Positions 55,060 through 63,970 of a stretch of DNA of 64,000 nt are shown here, one piece after another. The notes beneath the pieces are model-generated. The model ran no database searches. It was not told where the DNA came from and saw only the letters and a program-made list of their open reading frames with translations. The DNA is taken from the NCBI RefSeq assembly GCF_009882915.1, contig NZ_WTUW01000009.1, forward strand, positions 682,001 through 746,000, read 5' to 3'. Both the position numbers and the translations under genes were made by a program. Position 1 is the stretch's first letter; every line of letters starts with the position of its first letter. The DNA is from Sneathiella litorea (GTDB lineage: Bacteria; Pseudomonadota; Alphaproteobacteria; Sneathiellales; Sneathiellaceae).

Positions 55060-55103
55060 ATTAGCAAAAAGGGCGTCTTGACCCGCAAAGTTGCAGCTGC
55101 CCC

Positions 55104-55132
55104 TTGCATGGCCTCTCCGCAAGCTATAAATA
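55104..55132 (+). promoter_or_regulatory. Candidate promoter of trxB
   Basis: TTGCAT and TAAATA are 17 bases apart, about 45 bases before the trxB start. It lies just past the ELM1 stop. Confidence 0.45.
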
Positions 55133-55175
55133 ATCCTGTATCTTAAACACAGCACAATTGGTCCCGGAGTTCGGC

Positions 55176-56144
55176 ATGGCGGAAATTCACCACACGGATG
55201 TTCTTATCATTGGCTCCGGCCCGGCCGGCGATACAGCTGCAATTTACGCGGCCCGCGCCTCTCTTGACCCAATTCTCGTGCATGGATTGCAGCCCGGAGG
55301 CCAATTGACGATTACAACCGACGTCGAAAACTATCCCGGATTCGCAGATCCTATCCAGGGCCCATGGCTGATGGAGCAGATGGAAGCCCAGGCCCGCAAT
55401 GTCGGAACGCGCATTTTCAATGATTATATAGTCGACCTGGATATGCAGCAGCGCCCATTCGTTGCGACCGCCGATTCAGGCACCAAGTATATTGCCCAGT
55501 CCGTTGTTATCGCAACCGGCGCCGCAGCGAAATGGCTCGGCCTGCCGACAGAGCAGAAATACATGGGCTTTGGCGTTTCCGCCTGTGCGACCTGTGACGG
55601 TTTTTTCTATCGTGGCAAGGAAGTCATGGTCATCGGCGGGGGCAATACGGCAGTGGAAGAAGCCATCTACCTCACCAATCATGCGGATAAAGTCACGCTG
55701 GTGCATCGCAGAGACGAGCTTCGCGCGGAAAAAATATTAGTAGAGCGACTGAAAAAGAACCCGAAGATCGAAATTATATGGGATCATGTTCTGGAGGAGA
55801 TTCTCGGGGAAGAGGATCCCTTTGGTGTTACAGGCGCGCGCCTTCGTCATACCAAAACCGGTAAGACACAGGATATTGCCGTCCATGGCGTCTTCATTGC
55901 CATTGGGCATTCGCCAAATACGGAGCTGTTTAAAGGTAAACTCGACATGGATGAGGAAGGATATCTAATCACCTCTCCTGACTCCACGGCGACAAATATT
56001 GCTGGTATCTTTGCCTGTGGAGATGTCCAGGACAAAATATACCGTCAAGCGGTCACTGCCGCAGGTACTGGCTGTATGGCTGCACTGGAAGCTGAGAAAT
56101 TCCTTGCGGAAAATGAAAGCACCTCGGCTGAAGCCGCCGAATAG
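55176..56144 (+). CDS. trxB: Thioredoxin-disulfide reductase
   Basis: NADPH-dependent FAD flavoprotein that keeps thioredoxin reduced, 322 aa. ATG 55176 follows CGGAG and is preferred over an in-frame start six codons earlier. FAD site IIGSGPAGDTAAIYAARA; redox pair Cys137/Cys140 in SACATCDGFF; NADPH site VIGGGNTAVEEAIYL with HRRDELRAEKI; C-terminal FAD contact GIFACGDVQDKIYRQAVTAAGTGCMAAL. It is followed after 54 bases by a VtlR/LsrB-type LysR gene, a pairing well known in alphaproteobacteria. Confidence 0.96.
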   Translation: MAEIHHTDVLIIGSGPAGDTAAIYAARASLDPILVHGLQPGGQLTITTDVENYPGFADPIQGPWLMEQMEAQARNVGTRIFNDYIVDLDMQQRPFVATADSGTKYIAQSVVIATGAAAKWLGLPTEQKYMGFGVSACATCDGFFYRGKEVMVIGGGNTAVEEAIYLTNHADKVTLVHRRDELRAEKILVERLKKNPKIEIIWDHVLEEILGEEDPFGVTGARLRHTKTGKTQDIAVHGVFIAIGHSPNTELFKGKLDMDEEGYLITSPDSTATNIAGIFACGDVQDKIYRQAVTAAGTGCMAALEAEKFLAENESTSAEAAE

Positions 56145-56198
56145 AGAGGTCGCAAGGCCAACGGGCACTACTGTCGGAACGCCACTGCGAGCAGAAAA

Positions 56199-57089
56199 AT
56201 GGATTGGGACAAGTTACGCATATTTCATGCGGTCGCTGAGGCCGGCAGCTTTACGCGGGCCGGTGAAACTCTACACTTAAGTCAATCCGCTATCAGCCGC
56301 CAGGTAAGCGCGCTTGAGGAGAGTCTGCAAGTCGCCCTTTTCCATCGGCATGCCCGTGGCCTTCTGCTGACCGAGCAGGGCGAGTTGCTGTTTCAGACCG
56401 CCCATGAAGTTTTTGCGAAGCTTGCGATGACACAAGCCCAGCTGATGGATGCTCACGAGAAGCCCTCTGGAGAATTGAGGGTAACGGCAACAGTTGGCTT
56501 AGGTGCCAACTGGCTGACACCTCGGATAAGAGAATTTATTGAGTTATACCCTGAAATTACCGTCAACCTGATCCTTGCTGATCGGGAGCTTGATCTTGGT
56601 ATGCGCGAGGCTGATATTGCCATTCGTTTACGCGCACCTGTACAGCCCGACCTCATCCAGCGCAAACTGATGACCGTCAATCATCATGTTTATGCCTCCC
56701 CGGATTTTCTCAAGAAGCATGGCACCCCCAAGAGCCTGGAAGACATCATCGAAAGCAATCTTATTATTTACGGGAATGAAGCTCCTTCCAATATATCAAA
56801 TGTAAATTGGCTGATGAAGAAGCTAACAAAGATCGGGCGAACGAGAGAACCGGTTTTTAAAGTCAATAATGTCTATGGATTGCTGCTTGCGGTACAAAGC
56901 GGCCTCGGCATTGCCAGCCTGCCGGATTATATTGTCCATGGCCATAGCAACGTCATACGCATTTTGCCGGATATTGGGGGTCCGACCTTCGATTCATATT
57001 ATGTATATCCGGAAGAACTGCGCAAATCCAAAAGAGTGACTATTTTTCGTGATTTCCTGATCCAGAAGGTTGCTGAGTACGCCTTTTAG
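56199..57089 (+). CDS. LysR-family regulator, VtlR/LsrB type
   Basis: 296 aa. The N-terminus MDWDKLRIFHAVAEAGSFTRAGETLHLSQSAISRQVSALE and LFHRHARGLLLTEQGELLFQTAHEV closely match rhizobial LsrB and Brucella VtlR. The effector domain (VTATVGLGANWLTPRIREF ... IQRKLMTVNHHVYASP ... YYVYPEELRKSKRVTIFRDFLI) does too. These regulators activate the AbcR small RNAs encoded beside them and genes for cell-envelope and oxidative-stress traits. Here trxB lies upstream and a triple candidate sRNA array lies downstream, reproducing that neighbourhood. Unusual: the protein contains no cysteine at all, so redox sensing through cysteine, reported for LsrB, cannot operate in the same way. Confidence 0.9.
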   Translation: MDWDKLRIFHAVAEAGSFTRAGETLHLSQSAISRQVSALEESLQVALFHRHARGLLLTEQGELLFQTAHEVFAKLAMTQAQLMDAHEKPSGELRVTATVGLGANWLTPRIREFIELYPEITVNLILADRELDLGMREADIAIRLRAPVQPDLIQRKLMTVNHHVYASPDFLKKHGTPKSLEDIIESNLIIYGNEAPSNISNVNWLMKKLTKIGRTREPVFKVNNVYGLLLAVQSGLGIASLPDYIVHGHSNVIRILPDIGGPTFDSYYVYPEELRKSKRVTIFRDFLIQKVAEYAF

Positions 57090-57227
57090 CATATCTCAGA
57101 TAAAGCTATGCAGAGCGCGCATGGTAGCATTGCCAAGATTGATCTTTTCTATTCCACCCTAATTTTATACAAAGACGGCGAACGATGTTGCAACGCAATA
57201 ATCGTTTTCACCGAAGTCTTGTACTTT

Positions 57228-57333
57228 GGTGGGTTTGCAAAATCTCCTCCCTGATTTATGCAATCCTATGTCTTCTTGACATATTACCTCCCTGTTAGAC
57301 TTGCCGGCCATTCATTTGGCCGGCATTTTTTTT
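57228..57333 (+). ncRNA. Candidate AbcR-like small RNA A (first of three tandem units)
   Basis: About 105 nt, 5' end uncertain (a TACTTT -10-like box is at 57222). CTCCTCCCTGATTT (57244-57257) is unpaired. A hairpin TATGTC-TTCTT-GACATA (57268-57284) follows, then CCTCCCTGTTAGACTT and the terminator GCCGGCCA-TTCATT-TGGCCGGC with eight T (57303-57333). The CUCCCUG motifs are complementary to Shine-Dalgarno sequences. Position downstream of the VtlR/LsrB-type gene equals that of AbcR1/AbcR2 (alpha-r15) in rhizobia. No coding capacity seen. Confidence 0.72.
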
Positions 57334-57396
57334 CAATGAATTTAAGTCGATATGCTCGGCATGGGCATAATAAGCAATCATTGGCTTTAATAGAGG

Positions 57397-57413
57397 TATG
57401 CATTTTTTGCATG
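57397..57413. promoter_or_regulatory. Palindromic LysR-type box upstream of small RNA B
   Basis: TATGCATTTTTTGCATG contains the 13-bp core TGCATTTTTTGCA, a T-N11-A box identical to the cores at 3147-3159 and 4133-4145. A perfect TATAAT lies at 57472-57477 without a good -35, so the centre of this box would be about 80 bases upstream of transcription start, consistent with a LysR-activated promoter. VtlR-like control is inferred. Confidence 0.5.
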
Positions 57414-57483
57414 GGTGCACTGCAATATTAAGGGTGGAAATCCGGACTAACAATGGCTACTTATAATGCATGAATGTTGCATT

Positions 57484-57621
57484 GCAGCATTCCTTATATA
57501 TCAGCTCCCTGCTGATATTGGTTACATGTATTCCTCCCAATCACATGTAATCTGTATTGTCGAAAGACAATACCTCCCTGTTAGACTAAGCCGGCCTCTT
57601 TATTGAGGCCGGTCTTTTTTT
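57484..57621 (+). ncRNA. Candidate AbcR-like small RNA B (second tandem unit)
   Basis: About 138 nt if started after TATAAT (57472). Three hairpins come before the terminator. TATCAGC-TCCCT-GCTGATA (57499-57517) shows UCCCU in its loop. TTACATGT/ACATGTAA (57522-57550) shows CCUCCC in a 13-base loop. GTATTGTC-GAAA-GACAATAC (57554-57573) is capped by a GNRA tetraloop. Then an unpaired CCTCCCTGTTAGACTAAG and the terminator CCGGCCTC-TTTATT-GAGGCCGG with a T tract (57591-57621). Two loops and one linker display anti-Shine-Dalgarno motifs, the clearest of the set. Confidence 0.75.
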
Positions 57622-57729
57622 GCAACATTTCCGAAAAACTTACCCAACATGTGGCTTTAAATATTCACATTTAGGGGAAAAATCTAATATAACAAACATG
57701 TGATATTGAAATATATATCATCTGACTAT

Positions 57730-57849
57730 CGGCTTTGCCGGCTGGGGTCAAAAAGGCTTCCTCCCTGCCTTGTCTACCCCTTTGCATCTTCTACGAAGAT
57801 GCATCTCCCTGTCAGACTTGCCGGCCATACTTATGGCCGGCAATTTTTT
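57730..57849 (+). ncRNA. Candidate AbcR-like small RNA C (third tandem unit)
   Basis: About 120 nt, 5' end uncertain. AAGGC-TTCCTCCCT-GCCTT (57753-57771) presents CCUCCC in its loop. A perfect 9-bp hairpin TGCATCTTC-TAC-GAAGATGCA (57783-57803) is followed by unpaired TCTCCCTGTCAGACTT and the terminator GCCGGCCATA/TATGGCCGGC with six T (57820-57849). The 3' third is nearly identical to unit A, with changes in the terminator loop only, pointing to tandem duplication. Confidence 0.72.
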
Positions 57850-57860
57850 GATATTACCGA

Positions 57861-58154
57861 TCATCCGTGATGATGGCCGATACTGCCTTCTTTGAATAGA
57901 TAATCCCGCAGTTCCTTATCGAGGGTCGAGTCTCTCCGGCGAATCCATTCCAGAACCATCGCGGCATGCTCTTTTTCCTCATCACGGTTATGGGCCAGAA
58001 TTTTCTTCAATTCCTCATCTTTGCATGCATCAACTCGCTGATTGTACCAGTCAACAGCCTCAAGCTCCTCCATCAAAGAGGTAATTGCTCTATGCATATC
58101 CCGTGTTTCGTCAGAAAGTTCCTCGATCGGCTCGTGATACCCTTCATTTGCCAT
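57861..58154 (-). CDS. Encapsulated-ferritin (EncFtn)-like protein without targeting tail
   Basis: 97 aa, two-helix ferritin-like protein that forms an iron-oxidising site only as a dimer. The pattern SLMEELEAVDWYNQRVDA and LAHNRDEEKEHAAMVLEWIRRRD closely matches Rhodospirillum rubrum EncFtn. Ferroxidase residues Glu30, Glu60 and His63 correspond, by a constant offset of two, to E32/E62/H65 of that protein as I recall it. The C-terminus ends shortly after the second helix (LFKEGSIGHHHG), so the encapsulin-binding peptide is missing and no encapsulin shell gene lies in the flanks. It would therefore act free in the cytoplasm or be loaded otherwise. It lies convergent with the sRNA array. Confidence 0.88.
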   Translation of the reverse strand: MANEGYHEPIEELSDETRDMHRAITSLMEELEAVDWYNQRVDACKDEELKKILAHNRDEEKEHAAMVLEWIRRRDSTLDKELRDYLFKEGSIGHHHG

Positions 58155-58297
58155 TTAGCATCGCCCTCCTTGGCGTTGTTTCGACTATTTCCAAATTGAT
58201 TGGTCACACATTGTTAGCAGAACCGACGGCATTCGCAAGCCGATGGGCATTCATTTATCAAATGCATGGAGAATCCAAAGAGGCCAGCAGGGGCGTG

Positions 58298-59272
58298 CTA
58301 CATAAAGAGCCGTTCCCCCGCCATATTCTTGTAAATGTCGGCGACATATTCACCGTAACCATTATAAAGGAGTGTCGGAATCCTCTCTCCCGTCCCAATA
58401 TCCCGCTCAGTCGCCTGTGACCAACGCGGATGCGGAACTTCTGGATTAATATTAGCCCAGAAGCCATACTCATTCTTAATCAACTTTTCCCAAAAGGTCT
58501 CTGGCCGCTTATCCGTAAAAGAAAACCGAACAATAGATTTGACCTGCTTGAAACCATATTTCCAAGGTGCCGCGAGCCGTAAGGGAGATCCATTTTGCTT
58601 CGGCAGGGGCTTCCCATAAAGCCCCGTCACGAGGAACGTAAGATCATTCGTCGCCTCTTCGATCGTCAACCCATCTGTATAGGGCCAAGGGTACCAGAAT
58701 TGCCTCTGTCCCGGCGCGACAGATTTATCTTCAAAGGTTTGCATGACGACATACTTGGCGCCAGACATAGGCGCCGCCAGCTTGACGAGCTCTTTCATCG
58801 GGAACCCACTCCAGGGAACCACCATTGACCAGGCTTCTACGCAGCGATGGCGGTACACACGCTCTTCAAGCGGCATCTTCGCGAGCAGATCATCAATGTC
58901 AATTTCCATTTCCTTTTCGACCATACCATCAATTTTGACAGTCCAGGGACGGATTTTAAGAGCCTGAGCAGCTTCGGAAATCTCCTTATGTGAACCGAAC
59001 TCATAGAAGTTATTATATGTTGTCGCGATCTTTTCCGGCGTCAGCGCCCGCGTCACTTTATAAAAGTCATTGTGCGGGACAGGATAAAGACTTGCGCTCG
59101 GGTCTTCCCCATCGGCGGCGAAAGCAGTACCAAAAGCGGCATTGGATCCTATGGAGGCAATCAACCCTGCCCCTGCCATACCTTTCAGTATGTTCCGGCG
59201 GTTCATATAGATGGTTTCGGATGTCGCTCGGCCTCCGGAAATTTCCCAGCCTTTTGGAATTTTAATCAACAC
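58298..59272 (-). CDS. msrP: Protein-methionine-sulfoxide reductase catalytic subunit MsrP
   Basis: Periplasmic molybdopterin enzyme repairing oxidised methionine, 324 aa. GTG 59272 is chosen: it gives the family N-terminus MLIKIPKGWEISGGRATSETIYMNRR and has GGAAGGA upstream; an ATG six codons earlier is possible. Tat motif NRRNILKGMAGAGL, then the sulfite-oxidase fold with molybdenum ligand Cys144 in YRHRCVEAWSMVVPWSGFPM, RQFWYPWPYTDGLT and NGSPLRLAAPWKYGFKQVKSIV. The usual membrane haem partner MsrQ is not adjacent on either side, so electrons must come from a distant msrQ or another donor. Confidence 0.93.
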   Translation of the reverse strand: MLIKIPKGWEISGGRATSETIYMNRRNILKGMAGAGLIASIGSNAAFGTAFAADGEDPSASLYPVPHNDFYKVTRALTPEKIATTYNNFYEFGSHKEISEAAQALKIRPWTVKIDGMVEKEMEIDIDDLLAKMPLEERVYRHRCVEAWSMVVPWSGFPMKELVKLAAPMSGAKYVVMQTFEDKSVAPGQRQFWYPWPYTDGLTIEEATNDLTFLVTGLYGKPLPKQNGSPLRLAAPWKYGFKQVKSIVRFSFTDKRPETFWEKLIKNEYGFWANINPEVPHPRWSQATERDIGTGERIPTLLYNGYGEYVADIYKNMAGERLFM

Positions 59273-59372
59273 GCGCCCTGTTCCTTCCATATTTTATAGC
59301 AAATGAGGAATAATCAGGCGACGCACCATCAACTACAAGTCAATTGTCTGTGAGCATCCTTCAGAAAACTTT

Positions 59373-61388
59373 TCAATTCTTGTTCTGAAGGACCTTATCC
59401 GCATTATGTCCTGTCAGCTCCTGCAGGTGATCAAACTCACTCCGATAGGTTCCCACCCCGAGCGTTGCAGACCGCAAATCAACAATGAGGTCGTGCACTT
59501 CTGATTCCGGGATCATGGCCTCAAGAACATCCCAGCCGCCCCAGCCTTCACGCGCATCAAAGCCGAGGATCTGACCGCGACGACCGCTGACAATGCTGTT
59601 TACCTTTGACGTATATTCCGATGGCATCGACAGCTCCACCTTGTAAATGGGCTCCAGAAGAACCGGTTCACATTTCGGCATACCCTCACTCATGGCAATT
59701 CGCGCGGCAGAGCGGAAGGAATTTTCAGAACTGTCAACTGAGTGGAACTGCCCATCAAACAGGGTAACGGCGACATCGACTACTGGAAAACCAAGTGGAC
59801 CTTCTTCAAGATACTCCTTCACTCCATGCTCGACCGCCGGAATATACTGGCGCGGCACAGAGCCGCCGACAATTTTCTCGTCAAAATTAAAACCAGATCC
59901 ACGCGGCAACGGCTTTATCTCAATATGCACGTCGCCGAACTGGCCATGACCGCCACTTTGTTTTCTATAACGGGCATGTTGCTTTGCCGCCTTGCGGATT
60001 GCCTCTTTGTACGCGACCTTCGGGCGTCGAGATTTGACCTCAAGACCATATTTATTCCGCATCCGGTCAAGGGCAACGTTCAGGTGGATTTCCCCCTGCC
60101 CCCAGAGCAGCAGCTCCTGCGTTTCCTGTTTATGCTCCATTTTTAGGGACGGATCTTCTTCAAGGATCTTGCTCAGCGCCGCCGAGAGTTTGACCTCATC
60201 GTCTCGTCTCTCCGGTACCAGCGCGATACTGTAAACAGGTGCAAAAGCGCCATCTTGTGGCGCATTAATTGTTTTGTCCACCATAAGGACATCTCCGGTT
60301 TGTGCCGAATCCAAACGGCCAAAAGCCACTATCTCACCCTCGGTCGCCTTTTCCAGCTTTTCAGATTTTCCACCTTGTAACCGATAAATGCCGCCAACCC
60401 GGCCAACCGCAAAACTATCACCATCGCTTATTTCTCCCGACCAGATTCGGGCAAGAGAGAGCTTTCCCGCCTGTGCGGACATATAGGTCTTGAGAATTTG
60501 CGCGACCGGTTCACCTGAAGAAGGATTATAACCTGCGCGCTTTGCGGCAACCGAAGCCTCCGGCGCTTCATGACGTAAGGCTTTCAACAGGCGGCGTACC
60601 CCGTTTTCATTCTCGGCTGATCCAAGGAATACGGGCGTAACCAGTCCTTCGCGGAGGTCATTCTGGAGCAGCGCATAAATCTCTTCTCTTTCGGGCTCAA
60701 TATCCTCTAACAGTTCCTCCATCAGATGATCATCGAAGTCCGCCAGTTTTTCGAGCATTGCAAAACGAGACGTCCCCTCTTCCTCCGCCATTTCCGGCGG
60801 GAGGTCGATTATGCGCGAGGCTTCGCCTTCCTTATAGACATAGGCCCTCTCGGATGCGAGGTCGACATACCCACTGATGATACTATCGTTGAAAATAGGA
60901 ACCTGGCGCAATACGAGCGCACGATCGGTAACAGCCTGAAGGGAGTTGAACAGGTCATGCACAGACCCATAGGCTTTATCCATTTTATTGACAAAGATAA
61001 ACGTTGGCAGCCCTTTTTCCTGCAGGCTTTTCAGTAGCGGCGATAATGTCAACACGCGTTCACTTTCAGGTTCGCAGACGACCACAGCGGCATCTACGCC
61101 AGCCAACGCATTCTCCGTTTCCTGAAAAAATTCAATGGAACCGGGACAATCCAGGATCGTGAATTCATCTCCAAGATATTGAGCATGGGCCGCATTGACC
61201 TCTACCCCCATTTGACGCTCCCGCGCCTCCTTGGAGCTATCCCCACAAGAGGTGCCCGCCGTAACGCTCCCCTTTCTGTCTGTTTCATTACAGATATGCA
61301 GGATGGCTTCTAAAAGAGTTGTTTTCCCGCTTGAATAGGGGCCTACCAGCGCGATGCTGCGAGGCCCCTTTGGTTTGTCTACGACCAT
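59373..61388 (-). CDS. Elongation factor G-like GTPase (EF-G paralogue)
   Basis: 671 aa, slightly shorter than canonical EF-G. GTPase motifs: G1 LVGPYSSGKTTLLEAI, G3 LDCPGSIEFFQET, G4 FVNKMD. Domain II (VAQILKTYMSAQAGKLSLARIWSGEISDGDSF), then domains III-V (GHGQFGDVHIEIKPLPRGSGFNFDEKIVGGSVPRQYIPAVEHGVKEYL ... IPESEVHDLIVDLRSATLGVGTY). The G1 loop SSGKTT and shortened switch region differ from true EF-G (AHIDAGKTT). The protein belongs to the EF-G II-like group whose role in translation or ribosome recycling is uncertain. It has an AAGGGAGG ribosome site and stands alone. Confidence 0.9.
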   Translation of the reverse strand: MVVDKPKGPRSIALVGPYSSGKTTLLEAILHICNETDRKGSVTAGTSCGDSSKEARERQMGVEVNAAHAQYLGDEFTILDCPGSIEFFQETENALAGVDAAVVVCEPESERVLTLSPLLKSLQEKGLPTFIFVNKMDKAYGSVHDLFNSLQAVTDRALVLRQVPIFNDSIISGYVDLASERAYVYKEGEASRIIDLPPEMAEEEGTSRFAMLEKLADFDDHLMEELLEDIEPEREEIYALLQNDLREGLVTPVFLGSAENENGVRRLLKALRHEAPEASVAAKRAGYNPSSGEPVAQILKTYMSAQAGKLSLARIWSGEISDGDSFAVGRVGGIYRLQGGKSEKLEKATEGEIVAFGRLDSAQTGDVLMVDKTINAPQDGAFAPVYSIALVPERRDDEVKLSAALSKILEEDPSLKMEHKQETQELLLWGQGEIHLNVALDRMRNKYGLEVKSRRPKVAYKEAIRKAAKQHARYRKQSGGHGQFGDVHIEIKPLPRGSGFNFDEKIVGGSVPRQYIPAVEHGVKEYLEEGPLGFPVVDVAVTLFDGQFHSVDSSENSFRSAARIAMSEGMPKCEPVLLEPIYKVELSMPSEYTSKVNSIVSGRRGQILGFDAREGWGGWDVLEAMIPESEVHDLIVDLRSATLGVGTYRSEFDHLQELTGHNADKVLQNKN

Positions 61389-61527
61389 GCGTGCCTCCCT
61401 TGTTTGTTAGATATTTCTAATGTTCTTCTTCCGCTCTCAATGGCGCAAGGAAAAATTTCAGCAAGGAACAACGACGCGCAGAATTGTGGGCTCACCAGTT
61501 TATTTTTCTTATTATTCTGGCAGACAT

Positions 61528-61560
61528 AAAAAAAGGCGACCGAATCATCGGCCGCCTTTT
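61528..61560 (-). terminator. Rho-independent terminator of the aminotransferase gene
   Basis: Stem AAAAGGCG/CGCCTTTT with an inner CCGA/TCGG pairing, and seven T on the minus strand (A run at 61528-61534). It starts 20 bases after the stop of the aspartate aminotransferase and could stop transcripts from both directions. Confidence 0.8.
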
Positions 61561-61579
61561 AACTGATATTTTTTATCTC

Positions 61580-62788
<1,209 letters not shown>

Positions 62789-63046
62789 CTATCTCTCTCG
62801 GCTAGCGTAAATTCAAGGTGCAATTTCGCACCAACAAGCAATTGGTCTATAGCGCTTATTCCACTCTGAGGCCACCCGTTTTCAATAGTAAAAACCAAAA
62901 ATCGTAATAAAATTCGGGGTCATTTCGTAATCGTGAAATTTTTTACTACCCGTACAATAACGGCTGGCCTTTTCCTAGATCGGTCCAACAGAACCGGTTC
63001 CGCGTTGAACACAGGCAGAGATGCTTGATTTTCTTAACTGAGGTGA

Positions 63047-63970
63047 TCAGCTTGCCTTTTCCGTGCGGGATTTAAAGCGTCCTGAACTAACCGACGCTTC
63101 TTCCAATATCCAGTTTCGAAATGCAACAATCCGCGGGCGATCAGAAACTTCTTCAGGGCACACGATATAGTAGGCGTGATCAGCTCTCATGGGCTGGACA
63201 TCAAAAGGCTGGACCAGTCGGCCCGCGATCAGGTCGTCTGCAGCAAGCGTGCTCCGGCCCAGCGCCACCCCCTGCCCCTCCATTGCGGCGGTGAGTAGCA
63301 TAGAGCTGTCATTAAAGCTTGGCCCGCGTTTCGGATCTACATCCATCACTCCGGCCATGGCGAGCCAGGCCTGCCAGTCAATCCGCATATCGTCATGCAA
63401 CAAGGTATGGTATTTCAGGTCCGCCGGCGTGCGAAGAGGATTTTCGCCTTCTAGGAGGCTCGGGCTGCAAACAGGAAACATCACCTCTTCCGTCAATATC
63501 TTATCCACGCGAAGGCCGGGATAATTCCCATGTCCATACCGTATGACAACATCTACGTCCTCACGGTTGAAATCTGTGAGATGGTCAGACGCGGAAAGCC
63601 GTACATCTATATCAGGATGGGCTTCCCGGAATAGGCGTAGGCGTGGCAGTAGCCAACGCGAAGCGAATGAGGGCAAGGTATCCACATGTAAAGCACCGGA
63701 AACATCCTGCTGCATAATTTTTTCAGTCGCAGAACTAATTGTCTCAAGACCATTTCTGACACCAACAAGATAATTCTGCCCTTCATTCGTCAGAATAACT
63801 GCCCGGTTTAATCGCTTAAATAAAGTTACACCGAGCCAATCCTCCAGCGCCTTGATTTGATGGCTAACAGCAGCAGGGGTCACGAACAACTCTTCGGCCG
63901 CCTTAGAAAAGCTCAAATGCCGGGCCGCGGCCTCAAAGCTTCGCAATGCCTTTAGTGGGGGAAGGCGCAT
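63047..63970 (-). CDS. LysR-family regulator, GcvA-like
   Basis: 307 aa. HTH region LPPLKALRSFEAAARHLSFSKAAEELFVTPAAVSHQIKALEDWLGVTLFKRLNRAVILT is the GcvA/AmpR-subgroup signature, followed by FASRWLLPRLRLFREAHPDIDVRL and the effector domain with FNREDVDVVIRYGHGNYPGL. The subgroup regulates glycine cleavage, beta-lactamase or other neighbouring genes. Targets here are unknown; the downstream aminotransferase is a candidate by position. The last 30 bases of the window upstream of it hold nothing recognisable. Confidence 0.92.
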   Translation of the reverse strand: MRLPPLKALRSFEAAARHLSFSKAAEELFVTPAAVSHQIKALEDWLGVTLFKRLNRAVILTNEGQNYLVGVRNGLETISSATEKIMQQDVSGALHVDTLPSFASRWLLPRLRLFREAHPDIDVRLSASDHLTDFNREDVDVVIRYGHGNYPGLRVDKILTEEVMFPVCSPSLLEGENPLRTPADLKYHTLLHDDMRIDWQAWLAMAGVMDVDPKRGPSFNDSSMLLTAAMEGQGVALGRSTLAADDLIAGRLVQPFDVQPMRADHAYYIVCPEEVSDRPRIVAFRNWILEEASVSSGRFKSRTEKAS

